64,000 nucleotides of DNA from an uncultured Bacteroidota bacterium (lineage in GTDB: Bacteria > Bacteroidota > Bacteroidia > Bacteroidales > P3): positions 1 through 64,000 of the forward strand of contig CACYSB010000001.1 of the NCBI GenBank assembly GCA_902777005.1. The letters are read 5' to 3'. The notes beneath the pieces are model-generated. The model ran no database searches. It worked only from the letters and a program-made list of their open reading frames with translations, and was not told the origin of the DNA. Below, piece by piece: positions 15,320 through 23,830 of this stretch. Position 1 is the stretch's first letter, and every line of letters starts with the position of its first letter. Both the position numbers and the translations under genes were made by a program.

Positions 15320-16083
15320 CAGAAGTAAAAGCAAAGAAGTTCCTCGGGCAACATTTCCTCACCGACGAGAATATAGCCGCCAAAATAGTAGAAAGCCTGT
15401 CGGCCGACTCACACCGCGTGCTGGAGATAGGGCCGGGCATGGGAGTACTCACCAAGTACTTGATAGCAAGACCAGATACTGACTTCCATGTGGTGGAGAT
15501 TGACCGCGAGAGCGTAGCATATCTGCACGACCACTACCCTACACTGGACGTTATTGAGGGCGACTTTCTACGCTACGACCTAAGCACCTTGTTCCATGAC
15601 AGTTTCAGCATTATTGGTAACTTCCCATATAACATCTCGTCACAAATACTATTCAAGGTGTTCGACAACCGCGACAGCGTGACAGAGGTTGTGGGAATGT
15701 TCCAGAAAGAGGTGGCTGAGCGCGTCGCAGCAGGCCCGGGGAGCAAGACCTATGGCATACTGTCGGTCTTGTTATCAGCGTTTTACAACATTGAATACCT
15801 ATTCACAGTACATGAGCATGTGTTCAACCCTCCACCAAAGGTAAAATCTGCCGTGATAAAACTAACCAGAAACGATGTAAAGCGTTTGGAATGTGATGAG
15901 AAGCTGTTTGTACAAGTGGTGAAGGCCGGCTTCAACCAGCGCCGCAAAACGCTGCGCAATGCACTCCGGCAATTGAACATGCCGATTGAGGACATCGGCG
16001 AAGAAATTCTGGCAAAACGTGCCGAACAGCTGTCGGTAGAACAATTCATTGATATTACAAAAAACATACAATCATGCATGTAG
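15316..16083 (+). CDS. rsmA: 16S rRNA (adenine(1518)-N6/adenine(1519)-N6)-dimethyltransferase
   Basis: 255 aa. Dimethylates two adenines in helix 45 of 16S rRNA late in small-subunit assembly. The N-terminus KAKKFLGQHFLTDENIAAKI is typical, with the SAM-binding motif LEIGPGMGVLT (about residues 36-46) and catalytic motif IIGNFPYNISS (about 98-108). Also called ksgA. It overlaps the TPR gene by ATGA and the MntP-like gene by ten bases. Confidence 0.95.
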   Translation: MTEVKAKKFLGQHFLTDENIAAKIVESLSADSHRVLEIGPGMGVLTKYLIARPDTDFHVVEIDRESVAYLHDHYPTLDVIEGDFLRYDLSTLFHDSFSIIGNFPYNISSQILFKVFDNRDSVTEVVGMFQKEVAERVAAGPGSKTYGILSVLLSAFYNIEYLFTVHEHVFNPPPKVKSAVIKLTRNDVKRLECDEKLFVQVVKAGFNQRRKTLRNALRQLNMPIEDIGEEILAKRAEQLSVEQFIDITKNIQSCM

Positions 16084-16646
16084 CCACATATATAGTACTT
16101 GCATTGGCTTTTGGCATCAACGCGATGCTAATCATGCGGCGCTGCGCAGAGGCGACACCTGTGAAGCTCACTAAAGGGCTTGGAATCATGTTTATAGTGA
16201 GCACAGTCGGAGCACTTATGTTCCTGCTTGGCATATCACTTGGCGACTTGCTGCGCATAGAAGGTACTGACGCACCACAGATGTATGCCAAAACAAATTC
16301 CTATATTTTCCTTGGATTGGCACTATTTGTCGCCGTGAGGATGCTTCTGCCCTACCTGCGCAGAAAAACCCAATTGGCAGTGTTCGACCTGCGTAATTGG
16401 AGCTCTGTGATAGCGATGTCGGTGGCAAGCGGTATCAATGTGATGCTCGTCGGACTTGGGTTAGGTTTTGTGACAGCTGGCAATATTCATCTGGCTGTAT
16501 GGCCGACATTTGCTAGCATGCTTCTGCTCGGCTTCATTGGAATAATGTTCGGTCGCCAGAAAGTGACGATGCGGCCCCGCAGATGGATGATTGTAGCGTG
16601 TATTTTGATACTTGGCTGCGCCATTGCAGCCGTTGTCAACGCATAA
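16074..16646 (+). CDS. MntP-like membrane protein with Asp-to-Asn changes
   Basis: 190 aa with six membrane helices arranged as two three-helix repeats, the length and layout of the manganese exporter MntP (YebN). In MntP each repeat carries a conserved Asp in a DAFAVS- or DAxxxG-type motif. Here the equivalent positions read GINAMLIM (about residues 14-21) and GINVMLVGLGLGF (about 122-134), so both aspartates are asparagine. The protein may be a divergent paralogue with different transport. The gene overlaps rsmA by ten bases; no Mn riboswitch is possible there. Confidence 0.6.
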   Translation: MHVATYIVLALAFGINAMLIMRRCAEATPVKLTKGLGIMFIVSTVGALMFLLGISLGDLLRIEGTDAPQMYAKTNSYIFLGLALFVAVRMLLPYLRRKTQLAVFDLRNWSSVIAMSVASGINVMLVGLGLGFVTAGNIHLAVWPTFASMLLLGFIGIMFGRQKVTMRPRRWMIVACILILGCAIAAVVNA

Positions 16647-16655
16647 CGCTGACAT

Positions 16656-18479
16656 CTACTCCTTAGCGTAAACGAGCATCTGACAGGCGCTGCAATCAAA
16701 TTCAAGCCTGAAATAGCGTCCATTGTTGCCAAGCACCAAGGAATCAGCGTTATTGATAGAAATTTGCGGTTTGTTTTTACTCTTACCATTCAAGCAACAA
16801 CCAAGCTCGTAACGAAGGCAATACTTTGTCGTCATTAGAGCCTTGTCGCGGTAATCTCCCGTAAACTCGAGGCCATACTCTATTTCTCTTGCACCATGGC
16901 TCTTATAGAATTTCTCCGCCTGCTTGTTAATGATATTGTACCTATAATCGAGCCTCTCGGGGACAGAAGCATCATTCGATGCTTCACAACGCATATCTAT
17001 GGGATGGAAATGGCTTATTCTATGCTCAATAAGGAGCTCTACGGCACAACGACGCATCTGGTTTAATACCGATATGGGCAAGAAATAGTACCCCTGAGTA
17101 CAATCTGTAACCATATTTGCCACAAACGGTGTTTCACCAAGTTTGGCCAACTGCTTCTTTATCTGTTCCGATGAGCGACCATTGTCGTTTGCCTGTTCAT
17201 GGGCAGCATCCATGCAATACTCCACAGCAACGCCATCATCATCGAAAAGTCTTATAATAAAACCATTCGGTGTAGTATCAAACGAAATATTTACGCCTAT
17301 CTTACGGTTTGCTGTATTACCTTGTAGTTGTCTTTCAAAAGCATGATCATGACTACGCCATAATATTGTACCTTGCCGGATATCAGGCATGATATTAGGC
17401 ATAATTTCACGTCCATCAACATGATTAACCAAGAACCCCTGTAATATATTTCTTTCGTCAAGAAAACAAAGACCATCACCTGGCACTATTGTCTCCTTTG
17501 TATTGATAGTAAAAGTATTAGTATGTATCTTGGAAACTGTACCCACTTGCTTGCCAAGGGCCTTCTGTGTTTCAAATGAGGCCATCGGCTGACGCTGACG
17601 TAAGAAGTAATCAGTATAACCTCGGTTAAATGTGCGTGACATGTCGGGTGTAAAATAAAAGACACACTTGCCGGAAGAGGCTGGAGCATGGCCAGACATC
17701 ACACTATCAAGAAGCTGACGATAATATGCAGTAACATTCTTCACATACGATAAATCCTTCAAGCGTCCCTCTATTTTGAACGAAGTAATACCAGCATCAA
17801 TCATATCCCCAAGCTGTTGCGAGGCATCAAAGTCTTTAAGGGAGAGCAAATGTCTGTCTTTTATTAACTGGCGCCCAGTACCATCGTAGAGGTCATAAGC
17901 CGAACGGCATGGCTGAGAGCAACAACCACGATTGCCGCTACGGTTATTAAGATACTGGCTCATATAACATTGTCCACTGTAGCACACACATAGTGCACCG
18001 TGTATGAAAGCCTCAAGATCAACGGTAGTATCCCTGCGTATTGCATGCATCTGCTCAATAGAAGTCTCGCGGGCAAGTATCACACGCTTGAAACCAACTC
18101 GTTCCATGAACCTTACACGCTCCACAGTAGCGTTATGGCATTGCGTACTTGCATGCAGCTCTATTGGGGGTAAATCGCACTCCAAGAGCCCCATATCCTG
18201 TATTATGAGGGCATCGACACCCGAATTATAGAGACGGTGTATCATCTGCACGGCAGGAACAATCTCTTCGTCAAACAACAGCGTATTCACCGTGGCATAC
18301 ACCTTTGAACCATACAAATGAGCATAACGCACAAGCTGGTCGATGTCCTCAATGGTATTGGTGGCGGCAGCTCGTGCACCAAAAGCTGGTGCACCAATAT
18401 AGAGCGCGTCTGCTCCATGGTTTATTGCCTCACGCCCAAACTCAAGGTTTTTAGCAGGAGCAAGAAGTTCAAGGGTCAT
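16656..18479 (-). CDS. U32 family peptidase, RlhA-like
   Basis: 607 aa from ATG 18479 (MTLELLAPAKNLEFGREAIN); the open frame runs further up, but that part has no plausible start and reaches into the opposite promoter. The U32 domain (about residues 1-300) has HGALCVCYSGQCYMSQYL and CCSQPCRSAYDLYD (Cys ligands of an iron-sulfur cluster). The C-terminal domain is the extended type seen in RlhA, which makes 5-hydroxycytidine in 23S rRNA, rather than the shorter TrhP. RNA hydroxylation is therefore the likely role despite the peptidase name. Confidence 0.8.
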   Translation of the reverse strand: MTLELLAPAKNLEFGREAINHGADALYIGAPAFGARAAATNTIEDIDQLVRYAHLYGSKVYATVNTLLFDEEIVPAVQMIHRLYNSGVDALIIQDMGLLECDLPPIELHASTQCHNATVERVRFMERVGFKRVILARETSIEQMHAIRRDTTVDLEAFIHGALCVCYSGQCYMSQYLNNRSGNRGCCSQPCRSAYDLYDGTGRQLIKDRHLLSLKDFDASQQLGDMIDAGITSFKIEGRLKDLSYVKNVTAYYRQLLDSVMSGHAPASSGKCVFYFTPDMSRTFNRGYTDYFLRQRQPMASFETQKALGKQVGTVSKIHTNTFTINTKETIVPGDGLCFLDERNILQGFLVNHVDGREIMPNIMPDIRQGTILWRSHDHAFERQLQGNTANRKIGVNISFDTTPNGFIIRLFDDDGVAVEYCMDAAHEQANDNGRSSEQIKKQLAKLGETPFVANMVTDCTQGYYFLPISVLNQMRRCAVELLIEHRISHFHPIDMRCEASNDASVPERLDYRYNIINKQAEKFYKSHGAREIEYGLEFTGDYRDKALMTTKYCLRYELGCCLNGKSKNKPQISINNADSLVLGNNGRYFRLEFDCSACQMLVYAKE

Positions 18480-18524
18480 ATAGTCATATGAATTTGAAAA
18501 ATAACGAACAATATAGACAAATAT

Positions 18525-18555
18525 TTTGCCGGAAAAGTTTTTATTAGTATCTTTG
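18525..18555 (+). promoter_or_regulatory. Promoter of the 18575-20609 operon
   Basis: -33 TTTG at 18525-18528, 19-bp spacer, -7 TATCTTTG at 18548-18555; the first ATG is 19 bases downstream. Confidence 0.7.
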
Positions 18556-18574
18556 CACACAAATTACCAAAGCC

Positions 18575-18988
18575 ATGAACCTTACAATAAACATTAAACA
18601 AGGGCTCGGCGACATCCGTTTCCAGATGCCCGTAGAGGAGGTTGTGAGCCTTATGGGCACTGCCGATGAAGTGGAGAACATCGACAACGCCGCCGATGAG
18701 CCAACCACCGTACTGCACTATAACGACATGGGTATCACCATGTTCTTTGAAGGAGAGAACCCCGTGTTAGCGTGCATAGACGTTTGCAACGAAGAATGCA
18801 CACTATTCGGCAAAGAAATCTTCGATATGGACGAACGCCAGATTGTTGCCCTCATGGTCAGCAACAACTACACAGAACAAGATATTGACGACGAAGACTG
18901 GGGCGAGCGACGTATCAGCTTCCCCCAAGGCAATATCGACTTCTTCCTCGAAGACGGTGAGTTAACATCCATAATCATAGGCCAATAA
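18575..18988 (+). CDS. Conserved hypothetical protein, acidic
   Basis: 137 aa, strongly acidic, no signal peptide. Begins MNLTINIKQGLGDIRFQMPV and has a pattern of short beta strands (VLHYNDMGITMFFEGEN, ISFPQGNIDFFLEDGEL). I do not recognise a family. It has its own promoter and overlaps the next gene by one base (TAATG), so it is co-translated with the WbqC-like gene. Confidence 0.7.
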   Translation: MNLTINIKQGLGDIRFQMPVEEVVSLMGTADEVENIDNAADEPTTVLHYNDMGITMFFEGENPVLACIDVCNEECTLFGKEIFDMDERQIVALMVSNNYTEQDIDDEDWGERRISFPQGNIDFFLEDGELTSIIIGQ

Positions 18989-19575
18989 TGGCGCTCTTCA
19001 GCACAGCCTACTTCCCACCGACAGCATACCTGTCGGCCTTTATACGACACAAGGAAGTTCTCATCGAAAGCAAAGAGACCTTCCCAAAACAAACCTATCG
19101 CAACCGTACAGAGATTATGACAGCGGGCGGCGTTCGCACGCTTACAGTACCTGTGATACGCAACAACCACAGCAGAACGGAAGAGGTCACAATAGATTAC
19201 AGCACACGCTGGAATGTCATTCACATGCGAACCATAACGGCCGCCTACAGCGCTTCACCATACTTCCTATACTACAAAGACGCCCTTGAAGAGATACTTA
19301 TGCGCAGATACGACCGACTGCTGGATCTAAACCAAACAGCTATGGAATGGCTGCTGAAACAATACAAGATTGAATGCAAAATAGCACTAACCGACACCTG
19401 GAACGACACAGCAGCCGAAGACTATCGCAACATCTTTTCGCCAAAAGTGCCCTACCCTACCGACACTTTCAAACCATACTATCAAGTGTTTGCAGACAGA
19501 ATTCCCTTTGTACCGAATCTCAGCGCCCTTGACCTATTGATGAACATAGGACCGGAGGCCAAAGAATACCTGTAA
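18988..19575 (+). CDS. WbqC-like family protein
   Basis: 195 aa. The start MALFSTAYFPPTAYLSAFIR, the WNVIHMRTITAAYSASPYFL segment (about residues 75-94) and the YKDALEEIL motif match the WbqC family, found in O-antigen loci and, in Bacteroidetes, as a general conserved protein. The biochemical role is unsettled; a link to cell-surface polysaccharide or lipid modification is usually assumed. Joined to both neighbours by one-base overlaps. Confidence 0.85.
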   Translation: MALFSTAYFPPTAYLSAFIRHKEVLIESKETFPKQTYRNRTEIMTAGGVRTLTVPVIRNNHSRTEEVTIDYSTRWNVIHMRTITAAYSASPYFLYYKDALEEILMRRYDRLLDLNQTAMEWLLKQYKIECKIALTDTWNDTAAEDYRNIFSPKVPYPTDTFKPYYQVFADRIPFVPNLSALDLLMNIGPEAKEYL

Positions 19576-20609
19576 TGAAATCCAAAATATTAGTTCTATT
19601 ACTACTATCCGCCAACATACTGCATGCGCAGTACGAACCAAATGTACTGTACATCGGCAACAGCTACACCTACGTCAATGACTTACCAAAGATGATATCC
19701 GACATTGCAGCAAGCACAGGTGAGCACATGACATACAATTCCAACACTCCCGGAGGCTGCACGTTCATGCAGCATTGCAGCAACCAATCCATGGCCATGA
19801 TACAGGCCGGCGGTTGGGATATCGTCGTCCTACAAGAACAGAGCCAGCTGCCATCATTCCCCCAAAATCAGGTGGAATGGCAATGTTTCCCATACGCCCA
19901 ACAGCTTGTCGACTCCATCTATGCCCATAACCCGGATGCAGAGCCTATGTTCTACATGACCTGGGGGCGCAAGAACGGAGACCCTGATCCAAACAATGTT
20001 GCAGAATTCCCGGTTTTAGACACCTACGAAGGCATGGACAGCATGCTATGCGAACGCTACATCTACATGGCAGAGACCTACCACACATCACTATGCCCCG
20101 TTGGACGAGTATGGCGCCATCTTCGCACGAACAACCCAGATATTGAATTGTACGCCAATGACGGCAGCCATCCTTCGGTAGCCGGCACATACGCCGCCGC
20201 ATGTGCTTTCTACGTGATGTTCTTCCATCGCAACCCAGACGATATCACCTTCAACTCTACACTCGACGGAAACATAGCCATAACCATACGCGAAGCCGCA
20301 AAGATTGTTGTCTTCGATAGCCTTGAACGCTGGCGCCATGCATTTCCACCTGTCGGCCTCGATGCAACGGAAACGGAGCCATCAATAAAGGTGTACCCCA
20401 ATCCCACAACAACACAATTGACAGTGCGCGCACCGTACATGCTACAAGAGATAATACTACAAGACATCTACGGTCACACAATGGCGAGCTACAGCACCAA
20501 CTGCAAAGAACACCATATCGACATAAGCCAGACACCCTCGGGAACATACATTCTACGGGCCAAAACAGCCACGGGAATAATCTCGAGAGCCATAATCAAA
20601 CACCCCTGA
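19575..20609 (+). CDS. SGNH/GDSL hydrolase with T9SS type A sorting domain
   Basis: 344 aa. Signal peptide (MKSKILVLLLLSANILHAQ), then an SGNH fold of the DUF4886 type: VLYIGNSYTYVNDLP (about residues 25-39) holds the nucleophile Ser, VVLQEQSQLP (about 88-97) the third block, and NDGSHPSVAGTYAA (about 195-208) the Asp/His pair. The C-terminal about 75 residues (IKVYPNPTTTQLTVRAP to ISRAIIKHP) form a T9SS type A sorting domain, so the enzyme should be exported through T9SS and displayed on the surface. It is likely an esterase acting on acylated glycans; substrate not predictable. Confidence 0.85.
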   Translation: MKSKILVLLLLSANILHAQYEPNVLYIGNSYTYVNDLPKMISDIAASTGEHMTYNSNTPGGCTFMQHCSNQSMAMIQAGGWDIVVLQEQSQLPSFPQNQVEWQCFPYAQQLVDSIYAHNPDAEPMFYMTWGRKNGDPDPNNVAEFPVLDTYEGMDSMLCERYIYMAETYHTSLCPVGRVWRHLRTNNPDIELYANDGSHPSVAGTYAAACAFYVMFFHRNPDDITFNSTLDGNIAITIREAAKIVVFDSLERWRHAFPPVGLDATETEPSIKVYPNPTTTQLTVRAPYMLQEIILQDIYGHTMASYSTNCKEHHIDISQTPSGTYILRAKTATGIISRAIIKHP

Positions 20610-20627
20610 CACCAGACATAACAACAT

Positions 20628-20667
20628 AATTAGCCCCTTTGTTTCGCGTGGAACAAAGGGGCTAATT
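20628..20667. terminator. Bidirectional terminator between convergent genes
   Basis: Perfect 16-bp stem (AATTAGCCCCTTTGTT with AACAAAGGGGCTAATT) and an 8-nt loop, between the stops of 19575-20609 and mnmG. T-rich sequence flanks it on the plus strand. The loop and upper stem are also a near match to a parS site (20640-20655). Confidence 0.8.
20640..20655. other. parS-like site 1
   Basis: TGTTTCGCGTGGAACA, 14 of 16 matches to the ParB site TGTTTCACGTGAAACA (differences at positions 7 and 12). Lies in the terminator hairpin, so its symmetry may have another cause. Confidence 0.35.
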
Positions 20668-20673
20668 TATTTA

Positions 20674-22551
20674 TTATCTGGCAAATGTCAGTAACAATAC
20701 AGAAACATCCGCAGGGGAGACGCCACTAATCCGCGACGCCTGCCCGATAGACACAGGACGATAGCGGTTGAGCTTCTCGCGACACTCATAGCTCAGTGCC
20801 GAGAGCGTAAAATAATCATAATCGGCAGGCAGAGCGATGTCCTCAAACTTCAAAATACGGTTAGCCACCTCCTGTTCCTTCTCAATATAGCGTTGGTACT
20901 TGATGACCGTCTCCACCTCCTGGCACACCTCTTCGCGCAAACCATCGGGCAACATTCGTGCTGCTTCGGCCACTTCGGGCGACAGCTGCATCACATCGGC
21001 CAGCGACAACTCGGGCCGCAGCAGCAGCGAGGCAAGTTTTACCTTCTGCGAAAGTTGGGCCGAACCATGATCCTCCAGCCATGCATTTACCTCGGACGGT
21101 ATCACAGAGGCGCTATCTATCGTTTGCACAAATTCTTTGGCCAGACGCTGCTTCTCTTCAACTCTGCGCATACGACTGTCGTCGGCCAAGCCTATGGCAT
21201 GGCCGAGAGGCGTCAAGCGCTGGTCGGCATTATCCTGCCGCAACAAAATGCGATACTCAGCTCGTGAGGTGAACATGCGGTACGGCTCGTCGACACCCTT
21301 GGTCACCAAATCGTCAATCAACACCCCTATGTATGCCTGAGAACGCCCAAGAATGAAAGGCGCCTTACCACGCAACTTGAGGGCGGCATTCACACCAGCC
21401 ATCAGCCCCTGACACGCCGCCTCCTCGTATCCTGTGGTACCATTGACCTGACCAGCAAAGTAGAGGTTCTCAACAATCTTGGTCTCAAGTGTATAGAGCA
21501 ATTGGGTAGGCGGGAAATAGTCATATTCTATCGCATAACCCGGTTTAAAGATGCTTGCATGCTCTAACCCCCTGATAGTATGGAGTGCTGCGAGCTGCAC
21601 ATCCAAGGGTAGAGAGGATGAAAAACCGTTCAGATACCAGCTCTGCGAATGCCATCCCTCAGGTTCCACAAACAACTGATGATGGTCTTTATCAGCAAAT
21701 CGCTCAATCTTATCCTCGATGGAAGGGCAGTAGCGAGGCCCACGCCCTTGGATGCGTCCTGTGAACATCGGCGAACGCGAGAAGCCCGTACGGAGCACAT
21801 CGTGTGTCTGTAGATTCGTATTAGCCAGATAGCATGATCTTTGAATCGTCAACGGCTGCGTATTGGAAAAAGAGAACTTGGCCGGACGTTCATCGCCAGG
21901 CTGCTCCACGAGCTGTGAGAAATCAATCGTGCGGCCATCCAGCCTTACCGGCGTACCCGTCTTGAGACGCTGCACCTCGAAGCCTAATTCGCGCAGCTGG
22001 TCGCTCAAGCCGACAGCCGGAGCCTCCCCCACCCTACCGCCTTGCCAGGAATCCTCACCGATATAAATCTTCCCATTTAGAAATGTGCCGCTGGTAAGCA
22101 CCACCGCTGCGGCTGGTATGGTGTGTCCCATACGGGTAGTTACACCAGCGACAGCCTTGCCGTCAAGCAGCACGCCGACAACCTCGTCTTGCCAGAGCGA
22201 CAGATTAGGTATCGACTCCAGAACCTGACGCCAGTTTTGCGAGAATAGCATGCGGTCGCACTGCGCCCTCGGACTCCACATGGCAGGTCCCTTGGAGATA
22301 TTGAGCATACGGAATTGCAGAGCCGAGCGGTCGGTAACGATGCCCGACCAGCCGCCAAGAGCATCAATCTCGCGCACAATCTGCCCCTTTGCCACACCGC
22401 CCATTGCAGGGTTGCACGACATCTGACAGATAGCGTCGAGCATCTGGGTCACCAGCAATACTCGCGCGCCGAGGCGTGCCGCTGCCGCTGCCGCTTCGGC
22501 ACCGGCGTGTCCGGCACCCACAACCACTATATCGAAAGGCTCAAAAGTCAT
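20674..22551 (-). CDS. mnmG: tRNA uridine-5-carboxymethylaminomethyl modification enzyme MnmG
   Basis: 625 aa. With MnmE it installs the cmnm5 group at U34 of several tRNAs, using FAD and tetrahydrofolate. The FAD motif [20 protein letters not shown] is at about residues 10-29, [20 protein letters not shown] at about 46-65, and [12 protein letters not shown] in the middle; the C-terminal helical domain ends near [20 protein letters not shown]. Also known as gidA. Length is normal. It is followed 13 bp away by ybeY-strand genes upstream and by the shared terminator at its 3' end. Confidence 0.96.
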   Translation of the reverse strand: MTFEPFDIVVVGAGHAGAEAAAAAARLGARVLLVTQMLDAICQMSCNPAMGGVAKGQIVREIDALGGWSGIVTDRSALQFRMLNISKGPAMWSPRAQCDRMLFSQNWRQVLESIPNLSLWQDEVVGVLLDGKAVAGVTTRMGHTIPAAAVVLTSGTFLNGKIYIGEDSWQGGRVGEAPAVGLSDQLRELGFEVQRLKTGTPVRLDGRTIDFSQLVEQPGDERPAKFSFSNTQPLTIQRSCYLANTNLQTHDVLRTGFSRSPMFTGRIQGRGPRYCPSIEDKIERFADKDHHQLFVEPEGWHSQSWYLNGFSSSLPLDVQLAALHTIRGLEHASIFKPGYAIEYDYFPPTQLLYTLETKIVENLYFAGQVNGTTGYEEAACQGLMAGVNAALKLRGKAPFILGRSQAYIGVLIDDLVTKGVDEPYRMFTSRAEYRILLRQDNADQRLTPLGHAIGLADDSRMRRVEEKQRLAKEFVQTIDSASVIPSEVNAWLEDHGSAQLSQKVKLASLLLRPELSLADVMQLSPEVAEAARMLPDGLREEVCQEVETVIKYQRYIEKEQEVANRILKFEDIALPADYDYFTLSALSYECREKLNRYRPVSIGQASRISGVSPADVSVLLLTFAR

Positions 22552-22563
22552 ATTCCATGCTAT

Positions 22564-23007
22564 TTACGCCATCTGTTCCGCGTGAAACATCATGTTCCAC
22601 AACGCGAGTGCTTCCTCTTCCTGACGGCGCATTTCGGCAGCGTCGCTGTCGGTTTTGTCACCCTGACCGAGGAGATGGAGCACCCCATGGATAATAACCC
22701 GGTGGAGCTCGTGCTCAAACGGCGCCCCGAACTTTTCTGCATTCTCCCCTACCCTATCGGTACTAATCATGATGTCACCCGAAATCAACCCGCCAGCCAC
22801 ATAGTCGAAAGTGATAATATCGGTATAGGTGTCATGGTCAAGAAAACGCATGTTCGCCTGAAGCAGATACTCGTCGTCACAGAAAAGGTAGTTGATATTC
22901 CCAACCTGCTTTCCGCGACGCTTGACAACCTCAGCAACCCAATTCTTCACTTTTTGAGGCTCAGGAAGCTCGAAAGCTCCAGACTGGACAGAAAAACGGA
23001 TAGACAT
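22564..23007 (-). CDS. ybeY: Endoribonuclease YbeY
   Basis: 147 aa. Metal-dependent RNase that acts in 16S rRNA 3'-end maturation. The zinc motif appears as VIIHGVLHLLGQGDKTDSDA (about residues 108-127); the two His are conserved, while the third ligand position reads GQGDK instead of G-x-D-H, as I recall for other Bacteroidetes. A parS-like sequence (22574-22589) lies in the last codons. 12 bp upstream of mnmG on the same strand. Confidence 0.92.
   Translation of the reverse strand: MSIRFSVQSGAFELPEPQKVKNWVAEVVKRRGKQVGNINYLFCDDEYLLQANMRFLDHDTYTDIITFDYVAGGLISGDIMISTDRVGENAEKFGAPFEHELHRVIIHGVLHLLGQGDKTDSDAAEMRRQEEEALALWNMMFHAEQMA
22574..22589. other. parS-like site 2
   Basis: TGTTCCGCGTGAAACA; 15 of 16 matches to TGTTNCACGTGAAACA (one change, A to G at position 7). 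It lies inside the 3' end of ybeY. Confidence 0.5.
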
Positions 23008-23140
23008 ATCAGCGAACGTATATTATTGATTTACAGTAGTATATTGCATCATTTCGCTCTATTATACCTCAAAATGGCTGCCTTATTTGCAACGAGACAG
23101 GGCGATGTATCACCCAAGCGACAGAAAAAGGGGAAAAAAC

Positions 23141-23596
23141 TCATGCAGCGACCAGGGCAAAGTGGCCATTCAAGACAGCGATGCGCTCCATGGCCTGGGC
23201 TGGGTCGATACCGGCGACCTCGAACTCCAACCTCACACACCGACCACCGTCGGTAAACTCCAACCGGTTGGCAAGGGTCTTCATCACGAAAATGCCCTCC
23301 CCCACCGTAGAGTCATCAGAAGGCAGCGAACCGAACTGTGTGAAGTCAAACCCAGCGCCCTCATCCCGCACCTCGGTGAAGATGCCGCCGCGGCAGGTAC
23401 CGAATGTGACGGAGACCTGCTTGTCAGCATTGGAACCGTTGCCGTGCACTATTGCATTCTCCACAGCCTGCATAGTGGCCACCGACACGGCGGAGTAGTA
23501 GTTGCCCACGTTGCACTCGCGGCAAAAGTGAAACAGACGCTCCTCCACAGTGGGCATATTGGCAATATCAGACTGTATAACAAACGATTCCGTCAT
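23141..23596 (-). CDS. RsbW-like anti-sigma-type histidine-kinase-fold ATPase
   Basis: 151 aa from ATG 23596 (MTESFVIQSDIANMPTVEER); the open frame goes 9 codons further but crosses the -7 box at 23621. GHKL-type ATP-binding motifs are present: TMQAVENAIVHGNG (N box, about residues 49-62), VRDEGAGFDF (G1, about 81-90) and GEGIFVMKTLANRLEF (G2, about 104-119). The family phosphorylates anti-sigma antagonists and can hold sigma factors. No antagonist or sigma gene is adjacent, but sigma-like genes lie at 29.5-39.4 kb. Soluble. Confidence 0.85.
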   Translation of the reverse strand: MTESFVIQSDIANMPTVEERLFHFCRECNVGNYYSAVSVATMQAVENAIVHGNGSNADKQVSVTFGTCRGGIFTEVRDEGAGFDFTQFGSLPSDDSTVGEGIFVMKTLANRLEFTDGGRCVRLEFEVAGIDPAQAMERIAVLNGHFALVAA

Positions 23597-23620
23597 ATCG
23601 GGTACATTTTTATTCTGTTG

Positions 23621-23628
23621 CAAATATA
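23621..23628 (-). promoter_or_regulatory. Bacteroidetes -7 box of the RsbW-like gene
   Basis: TATATTTG on the minus strand, 25 bases before ATG 23596; it rules out the longer reading frame. Confidence 0.6.
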
Positions 23629-23710
23629 CAAAAATATCGTTAATCGGTCAAAAAATAATCCACAATTCTGCCCAACCCCTGTGATACCGCTCCTTATTCG
23701 GTTCGACTGA

Positions 23711-23813
23711 ATAACGGTTGTTTTACGGTTGTTTACCGGTATAAAAGCGTAAAACAACCGGAGAACAACCGGAGAACAGACGGAGAGAGTACGGAGGGGA
23801 TACGTACAGGAGA
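23711..23813 (+). repeat. Dispersed palindromic repeat, copy B
   Basis: Arms such as ACGGTTGTTTTACGGTTGTT and AAAACAACCGGAGAACAACC around a short centre, followed by GTACGGAGGGGATACGTAC. It shares the CAACCGG and GTACGGAG modules with the other copies but is more diverged than A and D. It ends 17 bp beyond the stop of 23831-27238. Confidence 0.65.
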
Positions 23814-23830
23814 CGAAGAAAAAATAAATA

